Below, piece by piece: positions 50,401 to 62,785 of a stretch of DNA of 64,000 nucleotides; position 1 is the first letter of the stretch, and each line of letters opens with the position of its first letter. Source of the DNA: Salvator merianae (Eukaryota; Chordata; Lepidosauria; Squamata; Teiidae). Under the pieces are notes generated by a model. It was not told the DNA's origin and did not search any database. It saw only the letters and a program-made list of their open reading frames with translations. A program made the position numbers and the translations under genes. Where the stretch lies: NCBI GenBank assembly GCA_003586115.2, contig QVOM02000115.1:7484799-7548798 (forward strand), read 5' to 3'.

Positions 50401-51600
50401 CCTACTGAGTCCAAAATGACGCAGATGCCTCCCTGTTGCTTGGATATGTCATTCGTGGATGAATATTCAGCTGCAATTCAGATCACAGTAGGAGGGGAAG
50501 CCACTATGCAGCAGTAGCTCTAAAAAGCTTAAATTGCCTTAAAGGATTATCTGGAACAAACAAGATAAATGTAATCAGTCCTGTACATCTGACTAAACTC
50601 CTCCACTAGAAAAATGATCTACAGTGCAGTTCAAAAACAGACAAATCTGCCGTTTACAGTATGTCTCTGTAACAAGGGAAGTTATGTTCCTGCTGCCGCA
50701 GGTTTAAGGTGAATACGAAAAATACAAAAAAAGATATAAATATTTGGTTCTAGAGGATTCGTACCTATTATCACAAGTTCTGTTTTCCAAAGTAAATGGA
50801 GCAGTATTGCCCTTGTATGGCATACATTTTCTCCCCATTCTTTCTCGAAAGAATTACAAAGAAAGAGCAGCTGAAGTTTCTGGAGAGTGGAAGTGCTTTC
50901 CGTGGGCAGAACTGGTAGAAAGATGTAACCTTCATGTTCAGGGTAAAACTAATAATTAAAAGAACATGATTCAGCAGCCCTGTTAATTATGCAACACGAC
51001 TGAATGCCCAGCACAGACTGAACGACATTAGTTTCCCCCCCCTCCCATATTTTGGAGTTTGCTATTGTTTGATACTTTTAATGGCCAAAGAAGGCTGCAT
51101 CTACATAAGAAAGGCTGCACAGAAAGGACCAAAGTTTGCAGTTACTGCATGCCACTGCACCTGTTGGGCCTGCAGCCTGCTCCAGAGGGTGGTAAGCACC
51201 CTTGGAATTAGACTTTTTTAGAGTTTTTTTAATCTGCTCATGCTGCTGTTGTGCAGAGGGACAGCAGTGACAAGAGCAACTTAGCTGGTCTGTTGGAAAG
51301 TTATGGTCTAGGGAACTTTTGTTCTCTGCCTTTGATGTTTGCAAGGAGTGGAAGCCACAGGGTATGCAGATGTTGTGCTCCCCAGCTCCAGGGCAGGAAC
51401 AACTTCTCTGGTCCAGAACAGGCCTTCTCCTGCCATCCTGGAGAAGTAGTGGTAGTGAGTGCAGGAAGCCAACTGAGAATCAAGAAATAAGTGCAAGATC
51501 AGGAATTACAGCATACTTAGGAGGCTCTGAAACTTGCAGATTTTTTTTAAAAGGGTGGAATCCATATGGTGCTTTATGATGCCATGAATGGATGCTGCAG
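47430..51600. other. No recognisable exon
   Basis: Non-coding sequence with short open frames only. The stretch at about 48180-48680 has the GC-richer texture of the non-autonomous elements elsewhere, but I could not find terminal repeats. Confidence 0.5.
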
Positions 51601-51619
51601 ACATCTTCATGGAGGTCAG

Positions 51620-51835
51620 GTGTATCAATGGCTACTAGAATGGATTCCTAGGTACAACCTCCAGATTGGAGAGACAGGCAGGATGCCTCTAAAGGCCATT
51701 TGAGAGCAGGTGAAGGTTTTGCCATTGTCTTCTGCTTGAGAATGCCCAGAAATAAATGGCAGGCTACTGTGTGAAACAGGATGCTGGCCTAGATGGGCTA
51801 TGGCCTGATCCAGCAGGGCTCCTTTTATGTTCTGA
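51620..51835 (-). repeat. Interspersed repeat, AGAACATAAAAGGAGCC family (copy 1)
   Basis: Read on the minus strand it begins AGAACATAAAAGGAGCCC then TGCTGGATCAGGCC and continues GCTCTCAAATGGCC, matching the plus-strand copy at 60452-60735 in order. This is a widespread reptile interspersed repeat whose formal class I am unsure of. Confidence 0.7.
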
Positions 51836-54800
51836 TATTTCCTGCTATGCTCCCATAAGGACTTGTAAAAGTGGAATGAAGAGTTCTTCGAGCTCTTCTT
51901 CCACTTCCCATTTGGGGCAGACTTATTGTCATTGAATGTGATGGCTCCTCTGCCAATGACCCCCATCTCCCATCAAGATCACAGCCAGGGATTCCCCAGC
52001 TTTTATCTCAATGTCAGGGTGGAGAACTGCCCTGCCTCTCAAGGTTGCAGCCTCCCCCTTCGCTCATCAAGATCATGGCCAATCTTATCATTGGGGTGGA
52101 GGAGAAAGGGAGCCTTCTCCCCTCCCACTTCAAGATCAAAGTGGAAGAATCCCTGGCAGACAGCAGGCAGCACATAGGCAGATTAAGAGCGGCCCTACGT
52201 TTGAAGTGGTCAGCTGCTTCCAGGTGCAGATATGGCTGAAGTGTGGATGTAACTACTGGCCCTTACCCAAGAAAAGCCCAGAAAAACTAAGCGTATGAAT
52301 TAGGTATGGAGTGTCTGTCAGAAAAGGAAAATGTAAATTGTTGGGATGGGGTAACAGGTACAGAGAAAGGAATGTCCCTACCACATGTCTGAAACCCTGC
52401 ATAGGAGTGTTTCTGCTAGTTGATGAGAATACATGCAATCCTACATTGCAAATCCTGCCAATAGAACTGGATGTGAAACTTTTTTAAAAAATGCCTCTTT
52501 GCATTTTATCGAGGCTCTTGAAATGGCTTCGTGTGCCTTCCCAATGTTTCTCCCTGTATCACTAAGCCCAGTCCTTTTCTCCTTTCCAGCTTTATCTTCT
52601 GACGTAATTCCTTATGTTGCATTACAGCTCATGCCCAGACTTGCTCCAGGTTTCAGTGACAATTTGTAATTGGAAGGGGTTCACCAAGGCTCTGGGTGTT
52701 CACACATAAATACCTCATGCTGTGGTTTATATAGAGCCTGCCCTTGCAAATGGCTTATACAGCAATGGGAGATTCACAAGGACACAAATATTTCATATTT
52801 CCATCTGGTTATGAGCAGTGGCCTGCGGGATGCTTCAGCGGGGGAGGGGCAAGGCTCTGGCAGGAAGCTGCTCTTTCATCTTCTGATCCCTGCTTTGAAC
52901 TGCTTGGACTGCTGCAACTGATGATTATCTAGTTTTCAAAAATGGGCATATTCCCACATCAAAGGCTCCAGAGTAAATGTAATCACCATGGGATGAGAGG
53001 ATGGGTCCTCATATCTGGATGGATATGTAACTGGTTAAAGAATAAGCAGAAGGGGATAAAGGGATTGTTCTCACACTAGAAAAGAAGAGGTACTTCAAGG
53101 ATTTTAATCAGATGTGGGGCTAATATTTATTAATAATGTATACATATGAAACTGAGCAAATTGGGACCTTGTGGAGAAGGGTTGTGAATAAATTCCAGTC
53201 ATGAAGAAATATTTCTGCTAGCATGAAAGACCGTCCACAGAAATGAAATATAATTTATATAGGAACTAAATATAGTGTAAAATTAAATTATCTGGTATTT
53301 TAAAATGGCTTGGTATTGATTGGTAGTTTTTGTCTCCAACTGGTCTTAAAAACATAATACATTATGTTTATTCCATAATGTATTAATGTATACTGAGCTC
53401 TTTTATTATCATTTTATCCATCCCAGAGAGCTATTGTTACTGATCAATAAATAAAATTAGTAAAGCTAGATTAAATAAATGTAAAGAATATAAAAAGCCT
53501 TAATTTAGGAAATGGTGTGAATACATACTTTCCCTTTTCATCTTCTTGGCACTTTCTTAGCTAAGCTAAACACAGTATAATAAATAGTCATCATGAACTT
53601 GTATTTCTAGATTGTATTGGTTTTTCATCCCAAATAATTAGCCTTTCAGAATTGTTGGTTTCTTTTCTGTTTTTTCCCCTCCAGTAGTTCAGATAAAGAA
53701 ATGGATCAATAGTATCCTTGCTGCAGTCTGAGTCATTGTTGACTTGAGAGGTGCCAGTTTAAAATTCTTTTGCTGGTTAATTAGAATCAGACAGCAAGAA
53801 AGAGTTGGAATGAAGTCTCCGATCTCCAGTCTTGACAGAAGGAATCTACTTGGATACCACAAAGAGAAGAATAAAAAGACATGAGGAAGCAAGCACCAAT
53901 GGCTACTATTATTAGAATGCTGATCTTCAATCAGATGTAGGGATCTATCTTGTGTCTGGAGGCAGCCTCAGTTTCACTCAATGAGTAGCTGAATGGCAAA
54001 TTCTGTTCTGCTTTTTGCAGCAAAGTAGATCAGCTTTTTCTGATGTTCCTAAACCTGCCTTTGGATCAGTTTGCAACTCTTACACTTAAATTTTAATTCA
54101 CTTTCGATCCATCTCCAGAATAAGAGAACACATCAGCAGACTGTCTTTTCCCCACATTATCTAGCCCAAAGGAGGATCTTCTGGATCACATAGGGTAGAA
54201 GAAAAACTACTTGTCACTTTGCTAATGTATTCTCTCATTCGGAAGGTGAATCCAAGGTGGATTAAAACGTAGGTATAGCTGGACCCTTAGTTGGCTTACA
54301 CACATTTCAAGATTTTGCCATTCAATGTTGGAGCTGTGAAGGCACACACAAAAATAAGTGGTTTCTGCTTTTTATTTAAAGGATATGAAAATGTGCCCAC
54401 TTTAAGTCTAGATTTCTTTTACAGACTTGGGACAAAATTGTGGCAGTTTACAACTAGAAATGAATGCTAACAGATTATATATGGAACAAACTTAGGTAGT
54501 TCTGTCCCTATTGGTGAGTCACTTTGAAGGTCTCATTGGAATTATATAAGAATACCAATTCAAACAGGCGCAACACCACCCACAACTAAATCATAGGCTA
54601 GCTTCCCGGAAGCGGGCCATTTCCTGTGCTCCGAGATCCAGGACTGGCTATGCTGCTTCAAAGAGTGCAGATGATGGTAAGTCTGGACAAGCAGCTGTGG
54701 CATGGTAGTGTCTAAGAGTAGCAGGAATAGTTGTCAGAGCAACATCTACTGCTCTGCTTCTGTAAGACTTAAGAGAGAGCTTATATGGGGGCGTGCACAT

Positions 54801-54904
54801 GCTGAGAGTGGGTTTGTGCAGACGCTGCACTCTTTGGGCATGCCTACTGTGCCATGGTATCATAAAGGTGATGCACAATCACAGCCTGTGTCTTGATGCC
54901 TCTC

Positions 54905-54990
54905 ATTTATGTACTTATATTTTTATAACTGTCTTTACCCCGAGGTCTCACTGTGCTTTACACAACAAAAACAAACATAAATTATTAAAG
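54905..54990 (-). repeat. Possible LINE 3' tail, reverse orientation
   Basis: TTTATGTACTTATATTTTTA followed by CTGTGCTTTACACAACAAAA resembles L2/CR1-like 3' ends on the minus strand. Confidence 0.4.
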
Positions 54991-55024
54991 ATATTACGCA
55001 TAGAAACACATTCACATAGCATGA

Positions 55025-55165
55025 GGTCGGACCACTGCTGGGAGCTGATGGAGGATCTTTCTGGCTTGCTCTTTCTCCCCCACTCCCCTCAGGCAAGGTG
55101 GATGGATATTCTGACGGGAGTTGAGGGGCCCTCACTGGGAGCTGATGGAGAGTTTTCCCAGCTTG
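55025..55165. repeat. Two-unit tandem duplication, about 100 bp
   Basis: CTGGGAGCTGATGGAGGATC at about 55038 and CTGGGAGCTGATGGAGAGTT at about 55135 begin two similar segments, each followed by a GCTTGCTxTTxC block. Diverged. Confidence 0.55.
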
Positions 55166-55897
55166 CTTTTCCCCTTATACTTTCATTCTCATTATATTCC
55201 TGGGGACGCCGAACCAGTGACTCTGTTAAAATCACATCCTGTCCCTTCCTGTTACAGACCACAGGTTTCTCAGGCCTGGTTTGATACTATCCTTGACAAT
55301 CATTTTAAAGAGAACATTTATATACTGTTTCTGTTTTATTAGGCATAGGACATTAGAGAAACTTTGACAAATACTCTGGAACAAGAGAAACAGGAATATC
55401 ACAGCATATTCTCTACCTCGAACCTTAGTTAACAGGAGGCACCTTGTCCTCCTTCTCTTTCCAGAGAGAAGGATCCCCTTTTGAAAGCAGTGAACAGAAA
55501 GCAATTTTAACGGCACCATTCCAAAAGCAAAGACAAATGTGTTTGGAATGCTTACATTCAGATAGATTTAAAAATATGTGTCTTCAAGCAAGTATTGCCA
55601 TGGCAACATGTCTGCTTTCTCACTTCCCAGCACCCTCTTCTTATGAGTAAGACATGCTTTATGTTTGTCTTTGTGGCAGTTCCTCATCCAATTTCGGTTC
55701 CATCTGACGCTTTGGCACAATGCCTCACACATTCACTCTAAAATGGAGGTTGCTGAGATCTACTGTGTGAACACCCTGCCAGTTGGCAGTCCTACTGCCT
55801 CACACTAGTTCTGATTTGATGTCAGTGCACAGCTAACCGATCACGTCAACTGTTCTAGTTACATTCTATTTCCACAGCTCCTTCTAAAGGGCAAAAT

Positions 55898-55899
<2 letters not shown>

Positions 55900-55947
<48 letters not shown>
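55900..55947. repeat. (GT)n microsatellite
   Basis: About 23 uninterrupted GT units. Confidence 0.97.
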
Positions 55948-55949
<2 letters not shown>

Positions 55950-56705
55950 AAAGGTGGGTGAAGAAGGGGATGGCATGAGAGGAAGAAATCTTTCACCATT
56001 ATGAATACAGTATTGACCAAAATTTCTAGAGCACACTAGACAACTTGCTCAGCTTGCCCGAAAAGCTAGATCAATGTTGTTTAAGAGGAAGAACACTGGG
56101 GTTGTGGCTAGTATGCAGTAGTAAAAAATGAAAGTATATGTGATTAAGGGAACTATCAGGCCATGTTTCCACATACCTACATGGTTGCCTGCAGGAATGG
56201 CTTTCAGCAGTTACATATCTGTTTTTGGTGGCATTATGCTCCTGCTGAAGAGTATGAAGCATCTGGGGGTGAGGACGTGAAATCATGCTCACCCAAGAAA
56301 TGCCCTGTGCATCACTTCAGCATGTGCTTTAGTCATAAGTTTGAGAAAAACATTGTGCAGGTGCCATCATAAATTGGCACTACAGTATCAGCAAGACACT
56401 TTAGATTTGCAGCTTCTCTTTCTGTCTGCTCCTGACATATTCTCATCAGTTTGCAGGGCTGAATCACAGCTCCACAGTGGCATCAAAGCACCTGCATAAA
56501 TGCTAACTATAGATTTTTTCTGAGTGCTTCATTTCCACCTGCAATATTATGCTGAGTCCTTACCATTTAGGGCTTGGCTGTACTACAGCTGCCATTGTTT
56601 TGATGGCCTCTGTTCTTCTGCGCAGTTTAAGGGATTAGCATCACTTCTCAGAGGTCAGTCCTGCATTTGATGGGATGCCAGTTTCAAGCCTGTTGTGAAG
56701 AACAC

Positions 56706-56918
56706 CATGAGAGTGACTCAGTGGTACAGCAAACTGCCAGGAGAGCAGGGGTTGCTGGTTCAATCTCCAGCCTCTCCTCAGAAGTAGGCAATGGCAAACC
56801 ACTTCTGTATCTCTGCCAAGAATCTTCATAGAGGTGCCCATGGAGGTGTCCATACAATCCATGGACTCCAGTCCATGCAGGAGTCAGTCACAACTCAGTG
56901 GTGTCTAACAACGACAAC
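56706..56918 (+). mobile_element. tRNA-derived SINE with Bov-B-like tail
   Basis: It has A box GTGACTCAGTGGTACAG, B box TGGTTCAATCTCC, body GGCAATGGCAAACCACTTCT, a small internal duplication around GAGGTGCCCATGGAGGTGTC, and tail GAGTCAGTCACAACTCAGTG then CTAACAACGACAAC. Confidence 0.88.
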
Positions 56919-57239
56919 ATAGAAGGGACATCAAGAGTTTGGGAGTTACTGATCGACCATTTGCACCAAATGAGAATTCATGCAGATGAAGCAAATCTTT
57001 AAAAATCAGAAGGCAGGGAAATGTGGAAGAGAAGAGGTGAAACCTAAACTTATATTGGCCAGGGAAGCTCAGGACTTGAGTGGAAATGGTGGTTAATAAT
57101 GGTTGAGAAACAAACAGCAGCTCACAAAGCATCGAGGAACACACCAAGGGTGTTTCTGTATTTGCATGGTGCAGAACATTCCAGCTCGAACAGCTCCTAT
57201 AGGAACTGTTCCCAGCTAGAGCTGTCTCACTGACCTGAA

Positions 57240-57600
57240 AAAAAGTTGTCTGCACTTAGATGGCCTGTCCTGGCACGGGCCTGGCTCTGCCATGCATCAT
57301 TCTGAAGTGTGTGAGGGCTTTGACAGCCAAGAACTAAAGTTCCTGGCCTCGGAAGCCTAGGGAACTTCCACTCTGCTAAACTGGAATAAGGAGGCATGTG
57401 CCCTGCCCTTCCACATGCCTCCCTGGGCCAGTCTAGCTGCCCCTTGAATGTTGGCAGACCTGTTAAAACAGGTCTATTGTTGTCCTGGTTTAGGCAGTCA
57501 TTTTGGCCATCCTAGACCAGGCCATGCTGTATCCAATGCAGATGCAGCATGCTAGCAAGGGGCAGGGGGAAGGACCTGTCTAGACTGCACCAAAGTACAG
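57240..57600. mobile_element. Non-autonomous DNA element, GGCTAGGAAC family (copy 4)
   Basis: It shares the palindrome AGACCTGTTAAAACAGGTCT with the copy at 20.55 kb and a block like AACTAAAGTTCCTGGCCTCGG with the other copies. The ends are uncertain. Confidence 0.45.
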
Positions 57601-57954
57601 AAGAGAGAGAATCAGACGAGGGCTAGACCCCATGTTACACTGGGCTACTGGATGAAAGTGAGGCTTCCACTCAGAGACTTGCCCCTTCCCCGATGTTTTC
57701 TGGTCTTGATTTGTGAGCCATTACTGTTGAGAAAATATGAGATAGAAAATTAAGAAGTTAAGAAAAAGCCTGTGTGTGGTACAGTGTTCAGAGGCTGAAC
57801 TGGAGCATGAGGGACCAGGGCTCAAAGTCTAGTGTTACCATATTGAAAGGAAGTCCATGCAGAAGGAACTTTAGACATTATAGCTTGTAGCAAAGGTGAT
57901 CTTCAACCTTTTTTTATATGGTGGTCCTATCAAATCTCTATTCATTAGATGACC

Positions 57955-58015
57955 TGTCATTGCCTCTTACGCTAACCTACCTCAAAGGGTTGTTGTGAGA
58001 AACAAACTGAAGCAG
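57955..58015 (+). repeat. Possible LINE-derived 3' end fragment
   Basis: CTAACCTACCTCAAAGGGTT then GTTGTGAG matches the same reptile retroposon 3' block as at 27655-27765. Confidence 0.4.
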
Positions 58016-59054
58016 GTCCTAAGCTCCCTAGTCCGACCCACAAGTAGACAGGATAGTGGCAGCCTAGGAAGCTTGCCAATGTGACATGCACCTGTGGACA
58101 TTTGGTGTTGCCACAATCAGCTTCTCCAGCTTCTACCGTCCCAGCCAGCAAGCGACATTTAGTAATGGGAGAAACTTGTTTACTGCTTTGAGTGCCTTGA
58201 AAAAAAATGCAGGCCACCAGGGGAACAAAGGAACTAAACAGAAACTAAAAGCAGAGGCTCATCTCATATTTTAGCAGCTAAAATAAGTTTTGCATATGTG
58301 CAATATGATTTGTTTACTGTGTTTTATGGCACTTGTTATGGCAATGGCTGCAATATGTATTGGCCATGTGGATCTAGGCATAGCAAGCCGAAGTGCAACA
58401 TGAATCTTCATAACTCTTTAATGAAGATAGAGCCACTCAAGACATGCCATTTCCCTCTTGCTTCGGAAAATGTCCTCAATATCCAGCAGTGGAGACTGTC
58501 AGATAAGATGCTACCAGACAGAGTCATTCACCGGCATGGACTGTTGCTTTATCTACAGTGACACTCCAGGTTTCAAGATAAGAGTGTTCCACAAACTTAC
58601 CTCAGGATGTTAGGACTAGAACCCAGTGTAATGGATACTAAGCAATTCTAATGACCATTGACCAGCACTCTTGGATATTTCCCTGGCTGTTTCCTTTGTT
58701 TATTTACACCCTCTCCATTCTCAGGAAAGCAACGAGTACTTCTGCAGTGATTGGTGAGTCAGTGTAGTGGACTGGAGACCTAAGAATCTTGGACAAACAA
58801 AATAAATCCAGTGGATTGGCTATGCCATGCCCAAGAAGACAGCACTGAATTCCGTCAGTGAACTGAAGAAGAGACCAAGCAGTGGGAAGATAGGGCGCAT
58901 TCCTACAATGGGGAATTGCAATGGCTAACTGGCAGATTTGCTCGCTCCTGACCCAGAGGAAAGACACGACCCCCTTGCTATACTTGAAGCTGGGGATGCT
59001 GCATGCATGTCTTTTTCATCACACCCCAGAAATGCCCCCCAGATGGGTGGAGCA

Positions 59055-59104
59055 CTGGCCAGGTAAGTCATTCAAGCTGCTGGCCAGGTAAGTCATTCAA
59101 GCTA
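59055..59104. repeat. 25-bp tandem duplication carrying CAGGTAAGT
   Basis: Two copies of CTGGCCAGGTAAGTCATTCAAGCTG differ at the last base only. Each contains CAGGTAAGT, a perfect vertebrate splice-donor consensus on the plus strand. No adjacent exon is recognisable. Confidence 0.85.
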
Positions 59105-60451
59105 CATTCACGGCAGCAGCATGAGCCCCTGGGGTCAGTGAGCACCTCAGAGTCTGTTTTCACGCTTTGTGGGAAGGACACCTCTAAGGACACATGTTGG
59201 CCCTCTGCACCCTTAGAGGAGTGCTGAACGCCCAGAGGTGCCACTGATGAACAGATGCCATGTCCCTCAGGCCTCCACTGCACATTTTCTGTCATGTAGC
59301 CATAGATGAATGTAAAAGGTGGGGATACCTGGTCTCTGCTGCTGCTATGGAAATAAAAGTGCTGTGGAGCTAGAACAGCCCAGGGAATTCACCTGTAAGT
59401 AACCATTTGGGCTCAATATGGTTCACTAGATGTATCATTTTTTTAAAAAACACAAACTTTTTTTTTTTGCCTAATTATATGAAATAAAGGCATCTTCTTT
59501 CTCCTGAGATTCAATGCATTCATGAGAGAACCAGCCTCACCTCAGGCTTAATGTAATCTTTTGATAGTACCCAAGTGGTGTTATTACTGTTGAAGCGATT
59601 TCATTGCTCACTTCTTTTCTTTTTAAAACCTTTTAAAAAATTTAATTCATGGTGTGTAACTCCCCAAAAAGTGTGGTGGTGGTGGTGGTAATTATCAGCT
59701 TCAAGTTGCCAGTGTGGGGCTTATTGCCACGTTTTGTGTTTTGCAAAGGAGGTTTATCCTTGTGACACTCACCCTGGAACCAAAAGAGAGGGAAAGTCTC
59801 TTTTTTTCAAAAGCTGCTTTGTGGCAGATACCAGACCAGTGCTCTTGCCTTGGAGTCGTTTAGAGGGGCAAAGGCAAGATAGTACATAAGAACCTTTTGC
59901 AGCTCAAGAAGGGGCACTGGTATTGACATCAAGTCCTGGACTTTAATAGTCCATGATGTAATAAATAATGCCCATACAATTGCAGCGAGAGAGGTGAACA
60001 GCCCCGGCATGATTTCTACAAAATTCTGCATGGCAGAGTTGCTCTTGGGGGAACCACATTCACTTCCTTACCAGAGTTAATAATGTGGCAGCTACTTCAG
60101 GTCTAATATATCTTCTTTACTTAATTGATTCTTTTACCAGTGGGGATGATGTCCTAACAAACCGGGAAGCAGCAACAAAGAGTAGGTGCTCCTGTTTATG
60201 TCTTGTTAAAACTCTAGTCCACAATGGAGCAATTTAGAAGTACTGGACCAGAAAGAGAGGTAAAGGACAATTTGGTTTTCACCAGGGGCTGCTGTGGAAA
60301 TTGTAATGAAGTGAGCGCAACCAATTTGCATGTTTAATTTATACTGTAACTGACACAATTACATGAATCAATATAGTGCCTCACACAGCATGGCAACATT
60401 ATAAAGCACAGTGCTATGCAACTGCTTTAGCAAACAGAGCAGAACACACAT

Positions 60452-60735
60452 TAGAACACAAGAACATAAAAGGAGCCTTGCTGGATTGGGCACACCCCAT
60501 CTAGTCCCGCCTCCTGCCTCACGCAGTGGCCCACCAATTGCTACTGGGCATTCTCAAGTAAAAGACAAAAGCAAAACCTTCACCTGCTCTCAATTCCTTG
60601 CAAACGGCCTTCAGAAGAATCCTGCCCGTCTCTCTAACCTAGAGGCAGTAGCTGAGTATCCATTCTAGTAATCATTGATACAACTGACCTCCATGAATTT
60701 GTCTAGCCCTTTCTTAAAGCTATCCAGTCCAGTAC
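60452..60735 (+). repeat. Interspersed repeat, AGAACATAAAAGGAGCC family (copy 2)
   Basis: The plus strand has AGAACATAAAAGGAGCC, TTGCTGGATTGGGC, CCATCTAGTCC, then CTCCATGAATTTGTCTAG and AAAGCTATCCAGTCC. It matches the reverse copy at 51620-51835. Confidence 0.7.
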
Positions 60736-61462
60736 ATTAAAATTAGAGTATGGATGTCTGTAAACGGAATGAGATGAAAGAACAGGGAATCTCTTGCAAC
60801 CCTGGAAAACTTGATTTTTCAATTTTTGATTGTGTGGCTGGAAATATACATCACCACCTCACCCTGTCTATGCAACTTGATTTTCAGGCAATGTTGGGAG
60901 GAAGGGTGTTTTGTCACATCAGCATTCAAACTGGTGCACAGCATATGGGGAAAACTGCCCCAGATTTGTGCCCTTCCTGCCAACACCTCTTAGGCTGATG
61001 CTGTGGAACATTCACACTTATTTTTCAGGGATGATTTCTAAAGAGATTCAAGAGTAACAGACAAGCACTATAATGGCTGTTAACAGCTATAATCTCATAT
61101 GCAATTACATGAAACAAAGCCCCTTAAAAGCCAGTGAGACAGAAATCTGAGGCATAATCATGATTGAGACATCTTTGCTGAAACAATCTGCTCCAAAGAG
61201 GTTGGCCTACCAGGTGGGAACAAAGATATAAAAAGAAATATCAAGAGGCAACATGTCACTTTCTCCTAGCTCCTCAGAGACTTTTCATTTTTTTAAAAAA
61301 AATCCTCCTTACCCCTTTCTGTGACGCTGGCAGTAGTGGAAACTAATAGTGGCAGGTGAGTTATGAGTGGGTGGAACACCAGGGAAGGAGTGTGTGTGGG
61401 GGGGGGTTCTGCTGCTGTCAGAGTCAGGCCCATGCCAGCTCAACCCCTTAGACAGGGACACT

Positions 61463-62059
61463 GGGCCTGTTCACACTACAGTGGTAGTCCGTTCTTGTCC
61501 GTTCGCTGGAACGGAGGCTTCACACTGCCGCGGGCGCGTGCCTCACCCGATCCGAACCACATCGTACCCGATTCGTACCTGATCCTGGGTAAGGCTAGAC
61601 AAGTAAAAGCTTGTCTTCATTCTGACCTGCGCGATGGAGTGAAGATCGGGGTAGGTGCTTTCGCACTCCCATCCGTGTTTGAAATGACGGCGGGGCGGGG
61701 CTGGCGGGGCTGCGCATGCGTGCTTCGGTGCTTCATACCCCGGTCTGGTGCTTCATACCCCGGTCTGGTGCTTCATACCCTGGTCCGGTGCTTCGTGCCC
61801 GGGATAGCCCTTTGGGCATGGCAGCCTAGCTGCCGTTACGAAGCGGGCTCCATAAGGAGCCCTCTGGTTACAAAGTGGAGCTCGGTGGTATGGAGTGCGG
61901 TACCTAACTAGCAGATGCCATCCGCACTGTTCCCTCTGCTGGTCGGCTTCGGGTCCGTTCCTCTGGCTGGGAGTGCGAATGACAGCCAGCGTTCTCCTAC
62001 CTCTCCAGTCCAAAGCCAACTACTGGGAATGGTCTACCGAGCTCAGTGCGAACAGGCCC
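61463..62059. mobile_element. CpG-rich 597-bp non-autonomous DNA transposon (copy 2)
   Basis: The ends are GGGCCTGTTCACACTA and CAGTGCGAACAGGCCC. The whole sequence matches the reverse complement of 36208-36777, including TAAAAGCTTGTCTTCAT, TCCGCACTGTTCCCTCTGCT and CTACCGAGCTCAGTGCG. It carries an expanded 20-bp tandem repeat at 61726-61803. The 182-codon open frame at 61363-61911 lies in it and is not a gene. Confidence 0.85.
61726..61803. repeat. 20-bp tandem repeat, about four units
   Basis: Units read CGGTGCTTCATACCCCGGTC with small changes. The sister element at 36.2 kb has only diverged, irregular versions of this unit. Confidence 0.9.
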
Positions 62060-62203
62060 ATTGTGTCAACAGATTGGCCTCCCGGCTGTATTTTTGTGGC
62101 AAAAAACAATTCTTTTGTAAGTCCTACCTTCAAAGTGGAGTACTTTTAGCCTGGCTTGAGCAGCTTTTTGCAGCTGCCTGCAGCACTTTGACTTTTTGAC
62201 TTT

Positions 62204-62345
62204 GGGCCTTTCTGCACTTTCTACCTTAGAATGGGATTATTATAGTCCAGCTGCTCCTGGTACAGCTGTGAAGCACTCCACAGCTATACCAGGAGCAGCT
62301 GGACTATAATTATCCCATTCTAAGGTAGGAAGTGCAGAAAGGCCC
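62204..62345. mobile_element. Near-perfect hairpin MITE, GGGCCTTTCTGCACTT ends
   Basis: The left half (GGGCCTTTCTGCACTTTCTA, AGAATGGGATTATTATAG, CAGCTGCTCCTGGTACAGCTG) is almost the exact complement of the right half, with a loop of about 10 bp near 62272. Length 142 bp. Confidence 0.85.
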
Positions 62346-62381
62346 ATTGTGCAAACATCCTGGAACGAAGGAGATGCAGAG

Positions 62382-62571
62382 ACCCTTTCTGCACTGGGCC
62401 TTATTCTGGATTATATCTCAAGTATAGGGACCTGCCATCCACATACTAATGCAGACTATGACAGATCCTGAGCAGGATCTATAGTCTATTGCTATAGTCT
62501 GCACCAGCATGCAGATGGCAGGTCCCTATTCCAGGATATAATCCAGAATAAGTCACAGTGCAGAAAGGGCC
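62382..62571. mobile_element. Foldback MITE, CCCTTTCTGCACTG family (copy 2)
   Basis: The ends ACCCTTTCTGCACTGGGCC and CAGTGCAGAAAGGGCC are inverted. The arms continue through TTATTCTGGATTATATC and GATATAATCCAGAATAA. Between them a second nested palindrome contains CAGACTATGACAGATCCTG. It is a longer relative of the copy at 896-1012. Confidence 0.85.
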
Positions 62572-62669
62572 AGAATGTCCCATATTGCATGTAAGTCTTA
62601 TCCTATGCCAGCTACTATAATTTTAAGAGAAGAACCGTTTCACTAGGACATAGGGACACAGTGAGGCAG

Positions 62670-62785
62670 ACATTGATGGTCCTTTAGATGTAGTCAGACT
62701 GCAATTTCCAACGCTTTTAACCATTGGCTAAGATGGATAGGGCACAATGGGAACTAGAGTTCAAAACATCTGAAGGACCACAGTG
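62670..62785. mobile_element. MITE with TGATGGTCCTT(C)AGATGT arms
   Basis: TGATGGTCCTTTAGATGTAG at the left and CATCTGAAGGACCA at the right are inverted arms. Between them, CAATTTCCAACGC and GGGAACTAGAGTTC are decayed forms of the ACAACTCCCATCAGCC-type arms common in reptile genomes. Confidence 0.6.

Noticed and set aside
54793..55284. 163-codon open frame, plus strand
   Set aside because: It crosses a probable LINE tail and a tandem duplication; the residue pattern is unlike a protein family.
61726..61803. CRISPR-like array
   Set aside because: The 20-bp units are directly adjacent with no unique spacers, in a vertebrate transposon.
61363..61911. Longest open frame in the window, 182 codons, plus strand
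   Set aside because: It lies almost wholly in the CpG-rich non-autonomous transposon; GC-rich sequence has few stops, and the protein has no recognisable domain.
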